Made by a program: the position numbers and the translations under genes. The notes under the pieces were generated by a model. It did no database searches. It was not told where the DNA came from and saw nothing but the letters and a program-made list of their open reading frames with translations. Shown here one piece after another: positions 48,258-60,099 of a stretch of 64,000 nt of DNA (position 1 is its first letter; each line of letters opens with the position of its first letter). Location: the NCBI GenBank assembly GCA_039654915.1, contig CM077594.1, forward strand, positions 109,506,893-109,570,892. Direction: 5' to 3'. The DNA comes from Aquilaria yunnanensis. Lineage: Eukaryota > Streptophyta > Magnoliopsida > Malvales > Thymelaeaceae.

Positions 48258-51200
48258 AAAGTGGGTGGTAAATTCTGGTGCTACTGGACATATCATGGCT
48301 ACAGAAATATTTTTTTCTCCTATACTCCAATCGGGGAAGGTGTTGAAATAGTGTATCTTGGAAACTCCCAAGGTACACCAATTCTACACAAAGACAAAGT
48401 GCTTCTGAAATTAACTTTTGGAAAGACATTGGCCCTTGGTGATGTACTGCACATTCTTACTATGAAAGCCAACTTGATCTCAGTGTCTTTGCTAATGAAG
48501 GTGAGCATCAAAGTCACATTTGATTGTGATAAAATAGTTATGACAAAAAATAACAATTATGTGGGCAAAGGTTATTGTAACCAGGTTCTCTTAGTATTAA
48601 GTATTTTTTATATTATCAATAATAATTTTTTCTGCTTGCTTAGTTGGCTTTTTTTATTTATGGCATGCTAGATTGGGACATCTAAGTTTGTCTTATTTGA
48701 AAAAGATGCAATCACTAGGTTTAATAACACCCCTAGTAAAATAAGTTTTGACAAATGTGAAATTTGTGCTGAAATAAAATCAATAAAAAAATCTTATACT
48801 TCTGTTGAAAGAGAATTAGAATTATTTAGTTTAATTCACACTGATCTTGGTGATTTAAAACAACCATGACTAAAGGGGGTAAAAGATATTATGCAAACTT
48901 TATAAATGATTATTCTAGATTCACCGAGGTTTATTTGTGAAGAAATAAAGATGAAGCTTTTGGTATATTTTTGTTGTATAAGTCTGAAGCAGAAAATCAA
49001 TTAAATAGAAAGATTAAAAGAGTTAGATTAGATAAAGGTGATGAGTTTTTGTTGTTTAATGAATTATGTGAAAAAGAAGGAATAATTCATGAGATAACTC
49101 CACCATACTCTCCTGAATCAATTAAGATAGCTGAAAGAAAAAATAGAACTTTGAAAAAAATGATGAGTGTCATGCTTGTTAGTTTCTATACTTCTGACAA
49201 TCTTTGGGGTAAAGCATTTTTTTTTTTTGCTTATAATTTACAAAATTGAATTCCTTACAAAAGGACCGGTGTAACTCTATATGAAATATGGAAAGGTTAT
49301 CTTCAAAACTTAAAGTACTTGAAAGTTTAGGGATACCTTACAAAGGTTATGCTTCCTGAACTAAAAAAACGTAAAAATGGATCAAAGATATCCGATTACA
49401 TGTTTATTGGTTATGTAGAAGATAGTGCTAAATATAGATTTTTTGTGTTAAAAAGTGATGTGTTGGATTGCAACACCAAAATCGAACAAAAACATGCCAA
49501 GTTTTTTTGGCTTATCTTTCCTTTGAGGAAAGAAGAAATTTCTTGTGTTCCCATTGTTAAAGATATTTCTGAACATTAAATGGAAGAACCAAGGAGGAGT
49601 AAAAGGCAAAGGAAAGATAATTCTTTTGGAAATGACTTTTACACCTATCTTGTATATGATCCTTTAACATTTGCACAAATAATTTATTCAAAAGAATTTA
49701 TTTTCTAAAAAGAAGCTATTCAAAATGAGATTGAATCTATTTTACAAAACCACATTTGGGGTTTAGTTGATTGGCCCTCTAGAGCTAAACGTATTGGTTG
49801 TAAATAAATTTTTAAAAGAAAACTTAAGCCTAACGGCTCAGTTGACAAGTATAGGGTAAGTTTAGTAGCAAAAGGTTTTACTCAAAAAGAAAATGTTGAT
49901 TATTTTGATATTTTGGCACTAGTTTCTAGAATTTCTTAAATAAAAGTCCTATTTGCTATAATTTTTGTACATAAAATTTTTTTCACATCAAATAGATCTT
50001 AAAACTACTTTTTTTAAATGAGAACTTACAGGAAGAAATATATATGGTTTAGCCAGAAGGTTATGTTGTTTCTGGACAATAAACAAAAATGTGCAAGTTG
50101 CAAAAATCATTATACAAATTAAAGCAAGCACCTAAATAGTGGCATGAAAAATTTGATCAAGTTTTGTTAAGTAGGAGTTTTTCAACTGCTAGAATTGATA
50201 AATATATTTACACAAAACTTGATAATGATGAATGTGTAATAATTAGTCTTTATGTGGATGATATGCTTATTTATGGAACAACTCTTGAAGTAGTTGAACA
50301 CATCAAAAGTTTCTTATCTTTATAGTTTGACATAAAAGATATGGGGGAAACTAGTGCAGTTTTGGGTGTTAAAATCATAGAAAAAGAAAATGGCTTAATG
50401 TTGTCACAAAAACACTATGTTGAAAAACTTCCAAAGAAATTTAATTATTCGAATGTGACACATGTAAGCACTCATTATGATGCAAGCACTCAATTAAAAA
50501 AAATATAAAAGAAAATGTTGCTCAACAAGAGTATGCACAAATTATTAGAAACTTGATGCATCTAATGAACTTGACTAGACCTGAAATAGCTTATACTATG
50601 TGTAAATTGAATGGATATACTCAAAGTCCAAATGAAGAGCATTGGAATGTATTGATAATAATTATGAAATATTTAAAAGGTGCCATAAAATATAGTATCA
50701 TGTATAGTGGATTTTCCACTGTATTGGAAGGGTACAGTGATGCTAATTGGATTTCTAATTCAGATGAGACCAAATCCACTAGTGGGTACATTTTCACTCT
50801 TGGTGGTGGTGCTATATCTTAGAATTCTTCCAAACAAACTATCATTGTCAGATCCACTATGGAGTTAGAATTTATAACCTTAGAAATGATTGGAAGTGAA
50901 GCTGAATGATTTAGAAATTTCTTAGCAGATATGTCGTTAGGTGTAAAACCAATGCCTTCTATGTCTACGTATTGTGATTACCAAGCTGTAATAGCAATTG
51001 TGAAAAATAATGCTTATAATGACAAAAATAGACACATTCATTTGAGACATAATATTGTAAAGTAGTTGCTTAATAATAGTGGTGTTGTATCTTGAAAATC
51101 TTCCAAACAAACTATCATTGTCAGATCTACTATGGAGTCAGATATAACCTTAGAAATGGCAAGAAGTGAAGCTGAGTGATTGAGAAGCTTTTTAGCAGAT

Positions 51201-51465
51201 ATACCGTTAAGCATGAAACCAATACCTTCTGTGTCTATGTAGTGTGATTGCCAAGTTGCAATAGCAATTGTGAAAAATAATGCTTACAATGACAAAAATA
51301 GACAAATTCGTTTGAGACATGATATTGTAAAGTAACTTCTTAATGATGGTGTTATATCGATCGATTATGTTAAGTCAGAAATGAATTTGGCTGATTTTTT
51401 GACTAAACCCTTGGGAAGGAAAATGATCTGTGAAACATCAAAAGGAATAAGACTGCTGCCAACTT
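48258..51465 (+). pseudogene. Copia polyprotein remnant: protease, integrase, reverse transcriptase, RNase H
   Basis: The protease motif appears as VNSGATGH at about 48267, with N in place of the catalytic D. The integrase segment (48971-49249) keeps the DKGDEF region and AERKNRT with the catalytic E. The reverse transcriptase has YVDDMLIYG at 50251. RNase H has GYSDANW and is partly duplicated. Stops and frame changes occur throughout, so no enzyme can be made. The order is the Copia order. Confidence 0.85.
50827..51372 (+). repeat. Tandem 273-bp duplication in the RNase H region
   Basis: 'cttccaaacaaactatcatt' begins at 50827 and again at 51100. The following blocks ('gaagtgaagctga', 'ttagcagatat', 'caatagcaattgtgaaaaat', 'gacaaaaatagac') keep spacing through about 51372. 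The copies have diverged by substitutions and a small deletion. The period is 91 codons, so the duplication itself did not shift the frame. Confidence 0.85.
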
Positions 51466-51875
51466 GATTTAATAGTGATGGTAGCCCAACTTATGTGATT
51501 GGAGATCCTATGACTTAGACTCATATAGGTAATAACAAGTCATTATTAAACTTGGAAGCATTATCAAAATTTTCTTATATTGCAAAACTACATTTATTAG
51601 AGGATGAGCAAAAAACTCTTAATGATTCACATAAACCCTTTTTGGGTGGTGTATTAATGCAGTATACACTTGATAGAATCACCTATATGGGCTATATGGG
51701 TGTAGGAGTAGAGCTGCTCTTAAGAGATTTGCCGCGGAATCTTTAAAGCACTCATGAAAATCAGGACACACGCATGACCAATAAGCACAATACTACAATG
51801 AACAATAGAAATTGTGGGGGTGCAATGTCATCAATGAACCACTTAATTTACATAAGGGTATTTGATTTATAGAAG

Positions 51876-52128
51876 TAGGGGTATAAATGAACAGAGCATT
51901 CGGTGAATGGCTCGTGAACCGTTTGATAGGAATTCGTTTATGTTTATTTATTTAGTTAACGAATAAATATAAAAAAAATTTCTATTGAATTAATTAAACA
52001 AATGGACATGAACAAGGTTCTGTTCGTTCATTCACGTTTACGAACTATTCGGTTATTGTTCATTTATGTTCATTTATTTATTTGTTAGTTTATGTCTATT
52101 TGTTTGTTTATTTATATATTAGTTGTAC

Positions 52129-52183
<55 letters not shown>

Positions 52184-52605
52184 TATCATATATTTTTATT
52201 AGTGTCCACCTACTCTACACATGCATGATTATGCCCCAATCTCATTTAAATTGATCTATTGTCTTCGGTTTCCCAAATATAATTAGTCATTTTCTTTATA
52301 GTGTGAACATGCAATAGCATCACAATAGCATCAAGCCTAGCCCCATAGCTTTAACCCATAATTCATTTCACCATCGCCTATTGTTTTGTCAGTCATTACT
52401 AGACTCACTTCAATTCAAATTAGTGGTAACCATTAACTTTAATTATTTGTGTTCGTCTTTGTGTTCATTTATTAATAAACGAACGAACATAAATAGAGAA
52501 GTTGCGTTCGTTTATTATTCATGTTCGTGTTTGTGTTCGTTAAAAATTAAATGAACAAATATGAACATGACTTATTCGTGTTCATTTGGTTCGTTTACAT
52601 CTCTA
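51876..52605. mobile_element. hAT-like MITE in the 3' part of the Copia element
   Basis: The ends TAGGGGTATAAATGAAC and (inverted) TAGAGATGTAAACGAAC match. The flanking 8-mers TATAGAAG (51868-51875) and CATAGAAG (52606-52613) agree at seven of eight bases. Subterminal motifs 'gttcgt/acgaac' are repeated. It contains the (TTA)n microsatellite at 52131-52183. Confidence 0.82.
52131..52183. repeat. (TTA)n microsatellite
   Basis: About 17 uninterrupted trinucleotide units lie within the MITE. Confidence 0.97.
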
Positions 52606-52767
52606 CATAGAAGGTATAAGCTTTACTAAGTACTCTGTAAGTTAAGTCTCATTGACTTTAGGACTGATTCATAATCTAATAAACACTAGTGATGACGCAT
52701 TGCATTCTTGAATTTGAAACTAGTAAAAGTCCTTGTAATTTGCCTTTTGAAATATGTGAGAGATTGT

Positions 52768-53386
52768 TGTGTATGGTATTTCAAAAAGCAAATCCCACAT
52801 GGCTTGGATAAAGAGGATTCTTTAGGTTCTTGAATGGGCTAAGTAAGGAAAGAAAGAAGTAGTGGGCTTGCATGTACAAGATGGTCGAAATAGTTGAAAG
52901 AGCCCAATTTGACCCCTTACACTGAAGTACCATGAGACCCGGTCCAAGTCTGTTTTTATGTTTTTCTGATTTGCTTTTTTACCCTTATAACATGCTAAAA
53001 TTCAAACAAACCTAACATTAAGAAAATCCTAACTAAAATTTTCTATATCTGATATATTTACCTCTAATGTTTATTTTCACTTCCTCCTGCTCCCTATAAA
53101 TACTCAGCACCACTTCACTCTAAAATTGACCCAAGCTCTTGAGCTCTCTCTTTTCTTCTATTTCAACGTTTTTATGTTGTTATTGGTTTCTTCTTTCTGC
53201 TAATTCCTAGAATACCCCCAGTGCGAGTGCAAGTATTCCAAAAGGCCCATTGTATCCTAGAAGATTCTCATAGACCTATACTTCTGCACACTTTGGAGAG
53301 TTACAAGCTATAATCTTTGAAGATAGTATTTACACGCCTTCGGTTTTTGTTCAATTGGTTTGTGATTTTTGAAGGCATCATCAGCA
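52768..53386 (+). repeat. 3' LTR of the Copia element
   Basis: It starts TGTGTATGG and ends CATCATCAGCA, matching the left LTR. A TATA-like 'ccctataaatactc' occurs at about 53092. The two LTRs differ at many positions, which fits an old insertion. Confidence 0.87.
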
Positions 53387-53387
53387 A

Positions 53388-53515
53388 TAAGTTGAAGTCT
53401 TAACAGCCAAACAACATGCCTTACTTTTGATCCCAAAGCTGAAGAACACTAAAATTTCAAGAGCTTTTGGTAGGGCTTATGAGCAAGAATGGAATCATAG
53501 CAATTTTGTTAATGA
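53388..53515. repeat. Right part of the tandem unit split by the Copia element
   Basis: 'cccaaagctgaagaacac..aaaatttcaagagcttttggta' parallels 'cccaaagctaaagagcac..aaaatttcaagagcttttggta' at about 38060-38100. It continues the second unit begun at 38136. Confidence 0.75.
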
Positions 53516-53909
53516 CTTATAATATAAATTGAATTATGGTAGAGGCTAGGGCTTAGGAATTTGGGAACGATATTTCATTTGGGGATTTCAGGATTTGGAA
53601 TTAACAATACATGTGCTGTGAAGAAGAAGAAAAAAACCATAACAAATTAGTGGAAATTGAATGACCAATAAAAGAAATTATCCATGAATTTGTGAGACTG
53701 GTGACTACAATGATAAAGAGAAAATTGCTGGTTAAGAGGCAATGACATTGATTACAGTGGTGGCCTTGGTGATAGACGACAGCTTAAGGCTAGGCAGTTT
53801 ATGTATGGTGTTCTGGGGTCACAAACAAAGTTAGGTTGTTGTGGTTTAGGCTAGAACATGATCCTTGGAGTTCCATTGAGCAAGTTTGCCCCTTCACCCT
53901 TATGGGGTC

Positions 53910-54553
53910 TAGGGCTGTATATGAACCAAATGAACACAAACAAATCATATTTGTGTTCGTTCATTTAACTTTTAATGAACGCGAACAATAAACAAACATA
54001 ACTATTCTGGTCGTGTTCATTTGTTTATTAATAAATGAACTCGAACATGAACACGAATAATTGAAGTTGATGATTACTACCAATTTAAATTGGAGTGAGT
54101 CTACCAATGGCTGACAGAGCAATAGATGATAGTAAGAGAAATTATAAGTTTGGCTTGATGCTGTAGCATGTTCACGATGTGAAAGAAATAATTGATTATA
54201 CTTAGGGAAACAAAGACAATATATTAATTTTGGGAAGATTGAAGCATAATTATATGTGTGGAATAAGTGGACATTAATAAAAATATATGATATAATACAC
54301 ACACACACATACACACACACACATAATGTATAACTAATGTATAGATAAATAAACAAATAAATAAATAAATATAAACGAATAATAACTAAACGGTTTGTGA
54401 ACGTGAATGAACAAACAAGACCTTACTCGTATTCATTTGTTTTACTAATCGAATAGAAAAATCTGTCTGTGTTCATTTGTTTAACTAAATAAACGAACAT
54501 AAATGAATTTCTGCCAAACAATTTACTGAACGCTCTATTTGTTTACATCCCTA
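53910..54553. mobile_element. Second hAT-like MITE of the 51876 family, opposite orientation
   Basis: The ends TAGGGCTGTATATGAAC and (inverted) TAGGGATGTAAACAAAT, with repeated 'gaacg/cgttc' motifs, match the MITE at 51876-52605 when reversed (shared 'tgaacacgaa' and 'ggagtgagtctacc' versus its complement). No clear 8-bp duplication could be read. It contains (CA)n at 54296-54323 and (AAAT)n at about 54348-54371. Confidence 0.72.
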
Positions 54554-54774
54554 CATGTGTCTCTGTTTCTCGTTTGTGAGAATTGAGAAGTATTTTCTTT
54601 TCTTTCTTTTTTTTTTTCCTTTTTCCCTTTTCTGATCATTTTTCAAATCTTTATCCCTTAAATTGTGATCCTAGACGTCTACTACCTTTTAATCTAAGCT
54701 GTCCATACTTCATTTATTTCCAACTGTAAGATCTCCCCTCTTTTAATATAGACCAATTGGTGCGGCCAAATAGC

Positions 54775-55110
54775 TTGAGTTATACTCAAGTTCAGTACAA
54801 TTTAAGAATTGTTTGTGACTTATTCAAATTGTTACTAAGCCACCTGTAAACAAAATTTTAAATTCAGTATAAAATTCAGACCAAACCCAATTTACTTATT
54901 ACTCGACTTGATTTTAGTATGTTTCCTTAATTTAAATGAATAGCTTGAGCTCGACTCGAGTTTTATTGGCTAAAAGTTCGTTGACGATTCATTCATGTTT
55001 TTTTTCATTCCAAACATAAACAAAATATCAAATTCGGTAAATATTTTAAGCCAAATACAATCAACCTATTACTTGATTCGGCTTGACCCATTTTCAACTC
55101 TAGTACAACA
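54775..55110. repeat. Diverged tandem repeat with 'gcttgag/actcgag' motifs
   Basis: 'aatagcttgag' followed by 'actcaag(t/a)t' at 54777 recurs at about 54940 ('aatagcttgagctcgactcgag'). Similar trailing sequence ('aattcagtataa' / 'aattcggtaaat') follows each. It is probably a decayed hAT MITE, but termini are not defined. Confidence 0.4.
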
Positions 55111-57443
55111 ACCACAATTTACCTGTTGATGCCCCTTAATCTTTTTAAAACTCTGCATTTCAGTACAAAGCTTTCTCATTTTGTCTGAAGGCTACATCAA
55201 ATAGCACCCCTAAACTTCCACCATTCTTTCAAATACCCATCGCCACTCAACACCTAAACACTAAAAATACCCTTTCCTATTTTCTAAAATTACTCAACTA
55301 CCTTAAAAATGCTCAAACTTAAGTATCTAATGACAAAAGATTTATGAGTTTTTTTTTTGTACCAAACTTTTTTCACAATACTTGTATCTATATAATACGG
55401 GTTGTTTTATGTTGGAGCCCTTGCTTGCTAGTTTGTTTACGTTCGAACCCTATTATTCTCAGAATTTGATTTTCTCTTTTTCTTAAATGGCTATACTTAA
55501 TTAGAATTAAACAAAAAAAATTATAAACTAAATAACAAAATAAAATTCCAACCTGAAGTCATTGAAAAATAAATTCCAATTGCCTACTATGTCGGGAAGT
55601 TCCTATGGCATAGCACGTTAGAAAGTTTCAAAAGCAAACCCGTTGGAAAATCAATACTTTTTAGCAGTGACCATCTAATATTTGCTTGCAAATTTGTATA
55701 TGTACGTTGATAACCAATAACTATCTTACATAGGATTGAAATGAGAGGTTTAGGACCTTTATATAACTCAAACACTCCTCTCTCACACGAGATGCCTTTC
55801 GAAACTAAAACTGTGTAGTCCCAGTCAAAGCAAACAATACCTCATGTGAGTTCATTGACTATTAAATTTTGTGGAAACGATAACCAAGAGTTATCCATAT
55901 GAGAGGAAAATGAGGGAAGGAGCTTTATATAACCTAAATACTCCTCTCCCATGTTGACAATGGACTTAGCAGCTTTATATAGCCTTAATACTCCTCTTCC
56001 ATATGAGGTGCCTGTTAAGGTTAAAACTGCGTAACACCAATCAAAACGAGTAGGGTTAATATTCTATGCATATGTATCATTCACAAAAATAAATATCAAA
56101 TTAAACTCAATTTATAATATTTAATTAAGTGACAGACTTAATAAGATGGATTGATGAATTTTTTTTTCACTGGGATCTTTAATTTCCACATCGTCAAAAT
56201 TGTGCATTTTACCGTTACCAACATGCAAAAACATATTGGGTGTTTTAGAATTTGTCGCCATATATGAAAACACAAACCGATGTATGTAGACTTACAATAA
56301 AAAGACAAATTTATTGTTTTACAATAAAAAGAGTACTCGCGAAGTCTGTGACCTGCACTTCTGTGAAATAATCTATCTTGTGTAAACAATTGTGTTAAGA
56401 ATAGTGGTAAGTAGTTTGTCCACATTTATAAATATATATATAATATGAGATGTACATATATATGATAGTGATATTTTACATCATTAACTTAAGTTTTTGG
56501 AAATAAGTGTAAGACCATAAGTTACCATATGTTATATTTTATTTGGTGGATGTGTCCGGTTTAATATTACCAAGCTCAAATTTGCGATAAGCATGGTAAT
56601 CATTATTGGAACGCTATATATGCAATATTTTTGTTGTTGCATTGTATTAATTTGTTTATTGTTTTAAAAAAAATAACATAAAATATATAGACACATATAT
56701 TTGTCGATTTTAATGCCTTTATTAAATGACGCAGACTTCAAAATCATAGTTCCAAATTCGCAAAGATTAGTTTTATTAATTCAAATGAATTTTGATAGAA
56801 AAGTTTAATTGGTTCCGAAAAATGAAAATGTTCCAAAGGAAATGAAAGTTCAATAACTAATTAAGCCTTTTTTTTTTTTTTGTGAAAAAACCAATCCATA
56901 ATTTTAATTATGGAATATTGGTCCTTGTTCTTGTTTGTTTTTTAAATGCTCAATGATGTATTTATGTACAAAACACTGACACATATTTTATCTTTTTTAA
57001 GTGGATGCCTTGTGTTGTTTATCCTATTGTATTAATTAGCTGTATACCTGTCACCAACTATGCACAAAAGGAATGTTCGGAATAAAGACGATCTACACAT
57101 TAGCTGTTGCGTTGGTACCAAGAGAAAGAGCTCACAAACTTGTTAGCTAACAAGCCTTTTTGGCATCGTAGAATTCGAATATGCGGCGGAGGGATGGAAT
57201 ATATCAAGAACTATCCTCTGATGATTAATTTTGGTTGGAGAGATTGGTTACCTTGTAAACTAGAAGCAATTGTAGGCTAGCTATAGCTGGATTTCCTATA
57301 TATGATACTAGCAACCCGGCTTTTCTTTTAACTCTTCATTTATCACCAAACACTAATTACATGTTCCCAAAATTAACATACATATATATTGTTCATATAT
57401 ACTAGAGACACAATTTTGCGACAGCTGAGCTGGAGAAGAAGTC
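55111..57443. other. Intergenic DNA with a minor direct repeat
   Basis: A block with 'ctttatata(a/g)c(c/t)' and 'actcctct' followed by 'gaggtgcct..aaaactg.gta' occurs at about 55755-55835, partly at 55920-55950, and at 55970-56045. No gene is seen. A TATA-like 'cctatatatgat' at about 57295 lies upstream of the candidate exon at 57444. Confidence 0.4.
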
Positions 57444-57513
57444 ATGATCACTTCTCGAGCAAAAGTTCTCCTCCTTCTGTACTGCGTTTTTCTTCCAAGC
57501 CTCTTGCTCCCAG
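57444..57513 (+). CDS. Candidate first exon encoding a signal peptide
   Basis: ATG at 57444 opens a 23-codon frame with a basic start and a long hydrophobic run (MITSRAKVLLLLYCVFLPS, then LLLP) that ends at a strong donor, CAG|GTAAGT. This looks like the first exon of a small secreted protein. I could not find a following exon in the window; the gene may continue beyond or be interrupted by the transposons downstream. It could also be chance. Confidence 0.4.
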
Positions 57514-57866
57514 GTAAGTTCTTCACCTTTAATTTACTTTGGTCAAATATGTTGTATGGTAGCTAGTTTTATCTTGCTTAATTAAGCATCTAAGCAAACT
57601 CAACTTTAATTAGCCTTAGCCTAATTTGAGTCCTCTCACAACTATGGTGTTACTTTCAATGATTAACTTACTTTACTGGTGAACTTAATTGTTTTTTTTT
57701 CCCTTCTTTTGGATTGGGACAAGTGATTCTTGGCCCAAAGATTGAGATTTAAGGTCCCCACACACTTTCAAGTCTTAGCTTAGTGTAAGCGTTGATCTGA
57801 CTCTTACCAGACCTTGATTTGTTATCGTTAACAAATATGCTAAGACATTAACAGTGGCCACACCCA

Positions 57867-57950
57867 CACTACTGGAGATAGCTATTTCCAGCCATTATCG
57901 GAAAACTAAAATTTTTGCGGTTGGAAATCGCCTCATAGAAAAATTAAGGT
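57867..57950. mobile_element. CACTA-type terminus, fragment
   Basis: CACTACTGGAGATAGC at 57867 and the following inverted short motifs ('tttccagcc' / 'ggttggaaat') resemble the end of a CACTA element. No matching right end is visible. At about 57950 a different sequence ('ggtggcgtttggtt') begins, which itself looks like a transposon edge. Confidence 0.4.
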
Positions 57951-59407
57951 GGCGTTTGGTTGTAGAAAATAATTTTTATTTTTATTTTCTGATATCTATT
58001 TTCATTTTCTATGTATAATTTTTCAAAGTATTTTTTAGAAAACATGTTTAGTTGTTTTAAAACAAATAAAGATAATTATATATAAATACGCTACATTAAA
58101 AAAAATTGTGCCTTAGTTGAAAATTGAAAGAAAGTTTATGGACTAAAGATGCAGATCTTCCCAATTCTATCAGCTTCAAAAGTGAAAACGGAAAAAAGCC
58201 AAAGCCTGCTCCCAGCTTTTTGCTCTCTGTCGTTTAGGCTCCCAACTTTTCTATCGCTTACATCTGTGCCACAGTCTCTGTCATTCCCTAAATCCCCTCT
58301 CTTCGCTCTTTCTCTTCGTTGACACAACTCACATCATCTGCCCCCGCACCAGAACTTGGCACTGATTCCTCACCACAACAGGCACCGTCTGGCGTGTTAC
58401 CACCGTCGTGGATTGAGATGCAGATCCAATCGAGGCGCAGTGCAGTGGTCGTCGATCGGAGGTGCGATGAAATTGGGAGCGACGCGGAGGTGCAGTGGCT
58501 GTCGATAAACGTCGATTTACAGGCACGATTTCGGAGAGGAGAAGGTCGACGACGCTACTCGAAGTCGAAGGGCTCGCGACTCGCGACGCAATCCAGAGAG
58601 AGCCTCCCCTCGCCCCGATACATTTTTTGTTTTCATAAAAACGGAAAATCACTAAATCCCAGTTTTCTAACATTTCTTGATATTGACACGGATTTTGTTG
58701 CTTCGGTCAATCCGCGTACATGATGGATGAGTTGAGCGACTAAGGACGCAAGCTAGTTCAGGCTATAGTAAACGGCGAGTCTCAATCCGTGGCTTGGGTT
58801 CATGTTCGTCATGGGTAAGTTGGTCGGCCATCGAATCCCCCAAAAATCTCTCTTATTTTCACTTGTTCTCTTCTTATAACTTCACTCTGCACTTGAATTT
58901 TTCTTCTTTTGCTCACTCACTTGCTTTTCCATGGCGGGGCGCTTCGGACAATAGTGTAAGTGTGTAACTTTCAATCGCGGCGGTGATGACAAGAAGGTGA
59001 TTCAAAATGATTGAGGGTTTCAGTTGTTGGGCTCAGCTGCGATCCATTAGAGAGGGGGGGGGGGGGGGGGGGGGGGGGGCGAAGGAAGGAGGCAGCGGGC
59101 TTCACACTGGCAAAACGGCGGAGGGGTTACGAAGAATTGCCTTCTGCCTTAATCTGCCGCCTCTGCCGTCACCACGCCCCGTCCGCCCCTCTTGAGGTCG
59201 CCAGCACCGTACCCTCATGTCGCCCAACTCTTCGATCGCCATTGCTGCTCAACCGCCAATGAAGTTAATTGTTTCCAATGTCTAATTTCGTGAATTTCTC
59301 ACTTTTCCTTGACACTAAACTAACAACTCACGGAGTTGGAAAAAAAAAAGGTAAATATAGGTTTTCTAATACGCAGCCACGGGGGCAAAGGATATCCGAT
59401 GGAAACC
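57951..59407. other. GC-rich stretch with open frames but no recognised gene
   Basis: The parts at 58140-58740 and 58960-59260 are more GC-rich than the surroundings and carry short open frames on both strands with no recognisable domain. They could be captured or decayed exons in a larger transposon. A 26-base G run sits at 59054-59079. Confidence 0.35.
59054..59079 (+). repeat. Poly-G tract of 26 bases
   Basis: An uninterrupted G run; lengths of such runs are often mis-assembled or polymorphic. Confidence 0.9.
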
Positions 59408-60099
59408 GGGTAAATTGTATGGGTTACCCACAACCTTTAATTATTATTTCACTTTTAACTTTATCTTAATAAAATATTTTATTTTGGCCCCTTTTTGGAT
59501 AAAAATTATTATCTCAAACAAAAAAAGCTACATTAATAAGGAAAACTGCTTGCTTTTACCCCTATAAAAATTTTCTTTGTCAAAAAAGCCTTAAATTTTT
59601 TAAATTTGGTAACCTTACTACCAACCTATCCTACCTCTCCTCTTTCTCTGGCAGCCTTGTCTCCGGCCTCCCTCTGTGACCTCCCTTTCCTCCCCTTCCA
59701 TCATCACCTTCTATAGACTGAGAAGGAGGAGAGGGAGGAGGGGGAGGCCGAAGATGGGAGGAGATAACGGAGGGGGAGGAAAGGGAGGCCAAAGAGGGAG
59801 GAGAGGGAGGCCGGAGACGGGCCTGCCAAAGAGAGAGGAGATGTAGGGTAGGTTGGTGGTAAGTTTTGTCAAATTTAAAATTTTTAAGGTTTTTTTGACA
59901 AAGAAAATTTTTACAGGGGTAAAAGTAATCATTTTTCTCCATTGTAGTGGCTTTTTCCGTGTGAGATAACGATTTTTGTCCAAAAAAAGGACAAAGTGAA
60001 CATTTTATTAAAATTAGGAATACATTATGAGTAAGGTAAAGGTTAGGGTTAGAATTGAAACAATAATTAAAGGTTGAGGGTAATGCATGAAATTTACCC
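59408..60099. mobile_element. MULE-type element with inverted repeats of about 230 bp
   Basis: The left half (GGGTAAATTGTATGGG, then 'caacctttaattattatttca') pairs with the reverse complement of the right half (GGGTAAATTTCATGCA, then 'caacctttaattattgtttca'). The match continues through 'aaaaattttctttgtcaaaaaa' to 'accaacct'. The flanks ATGGAAACC (59399-59407) and AGGGAAACC (60100-60108) agree at eight of nine bases. The centre (about 59640-59840) is purine/pyrimidine-skewed. Confidence 0.8.

Larger units (their letters stand above)
38174..53386 (+). mobile_element. Decayed Ty1/Copia LTR retrotransposon carrying nested hAT elements
   Basis: Two related LTRs (38174-38838 and 52768-53386) bound a Copia-ordered gag-protease-integrase-reverse transcriptase-RNase H region on the plus strand. 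The coding parts are full of stops. The gag region is split by an 8.25-kb hAT complex and the 3' region by a 730-bp MITE. Without insertions the element would be about 6.2 kb, normal for Copia. I do not see a standard tRNA-Met primer site after the left LTR. Confidence 0.88.

Noticed and set aside
58319..58723. 134-codon frame in GC-rich DNA
   Set aside because: No domain recognised and both strands are open; insufficient for a gene call.
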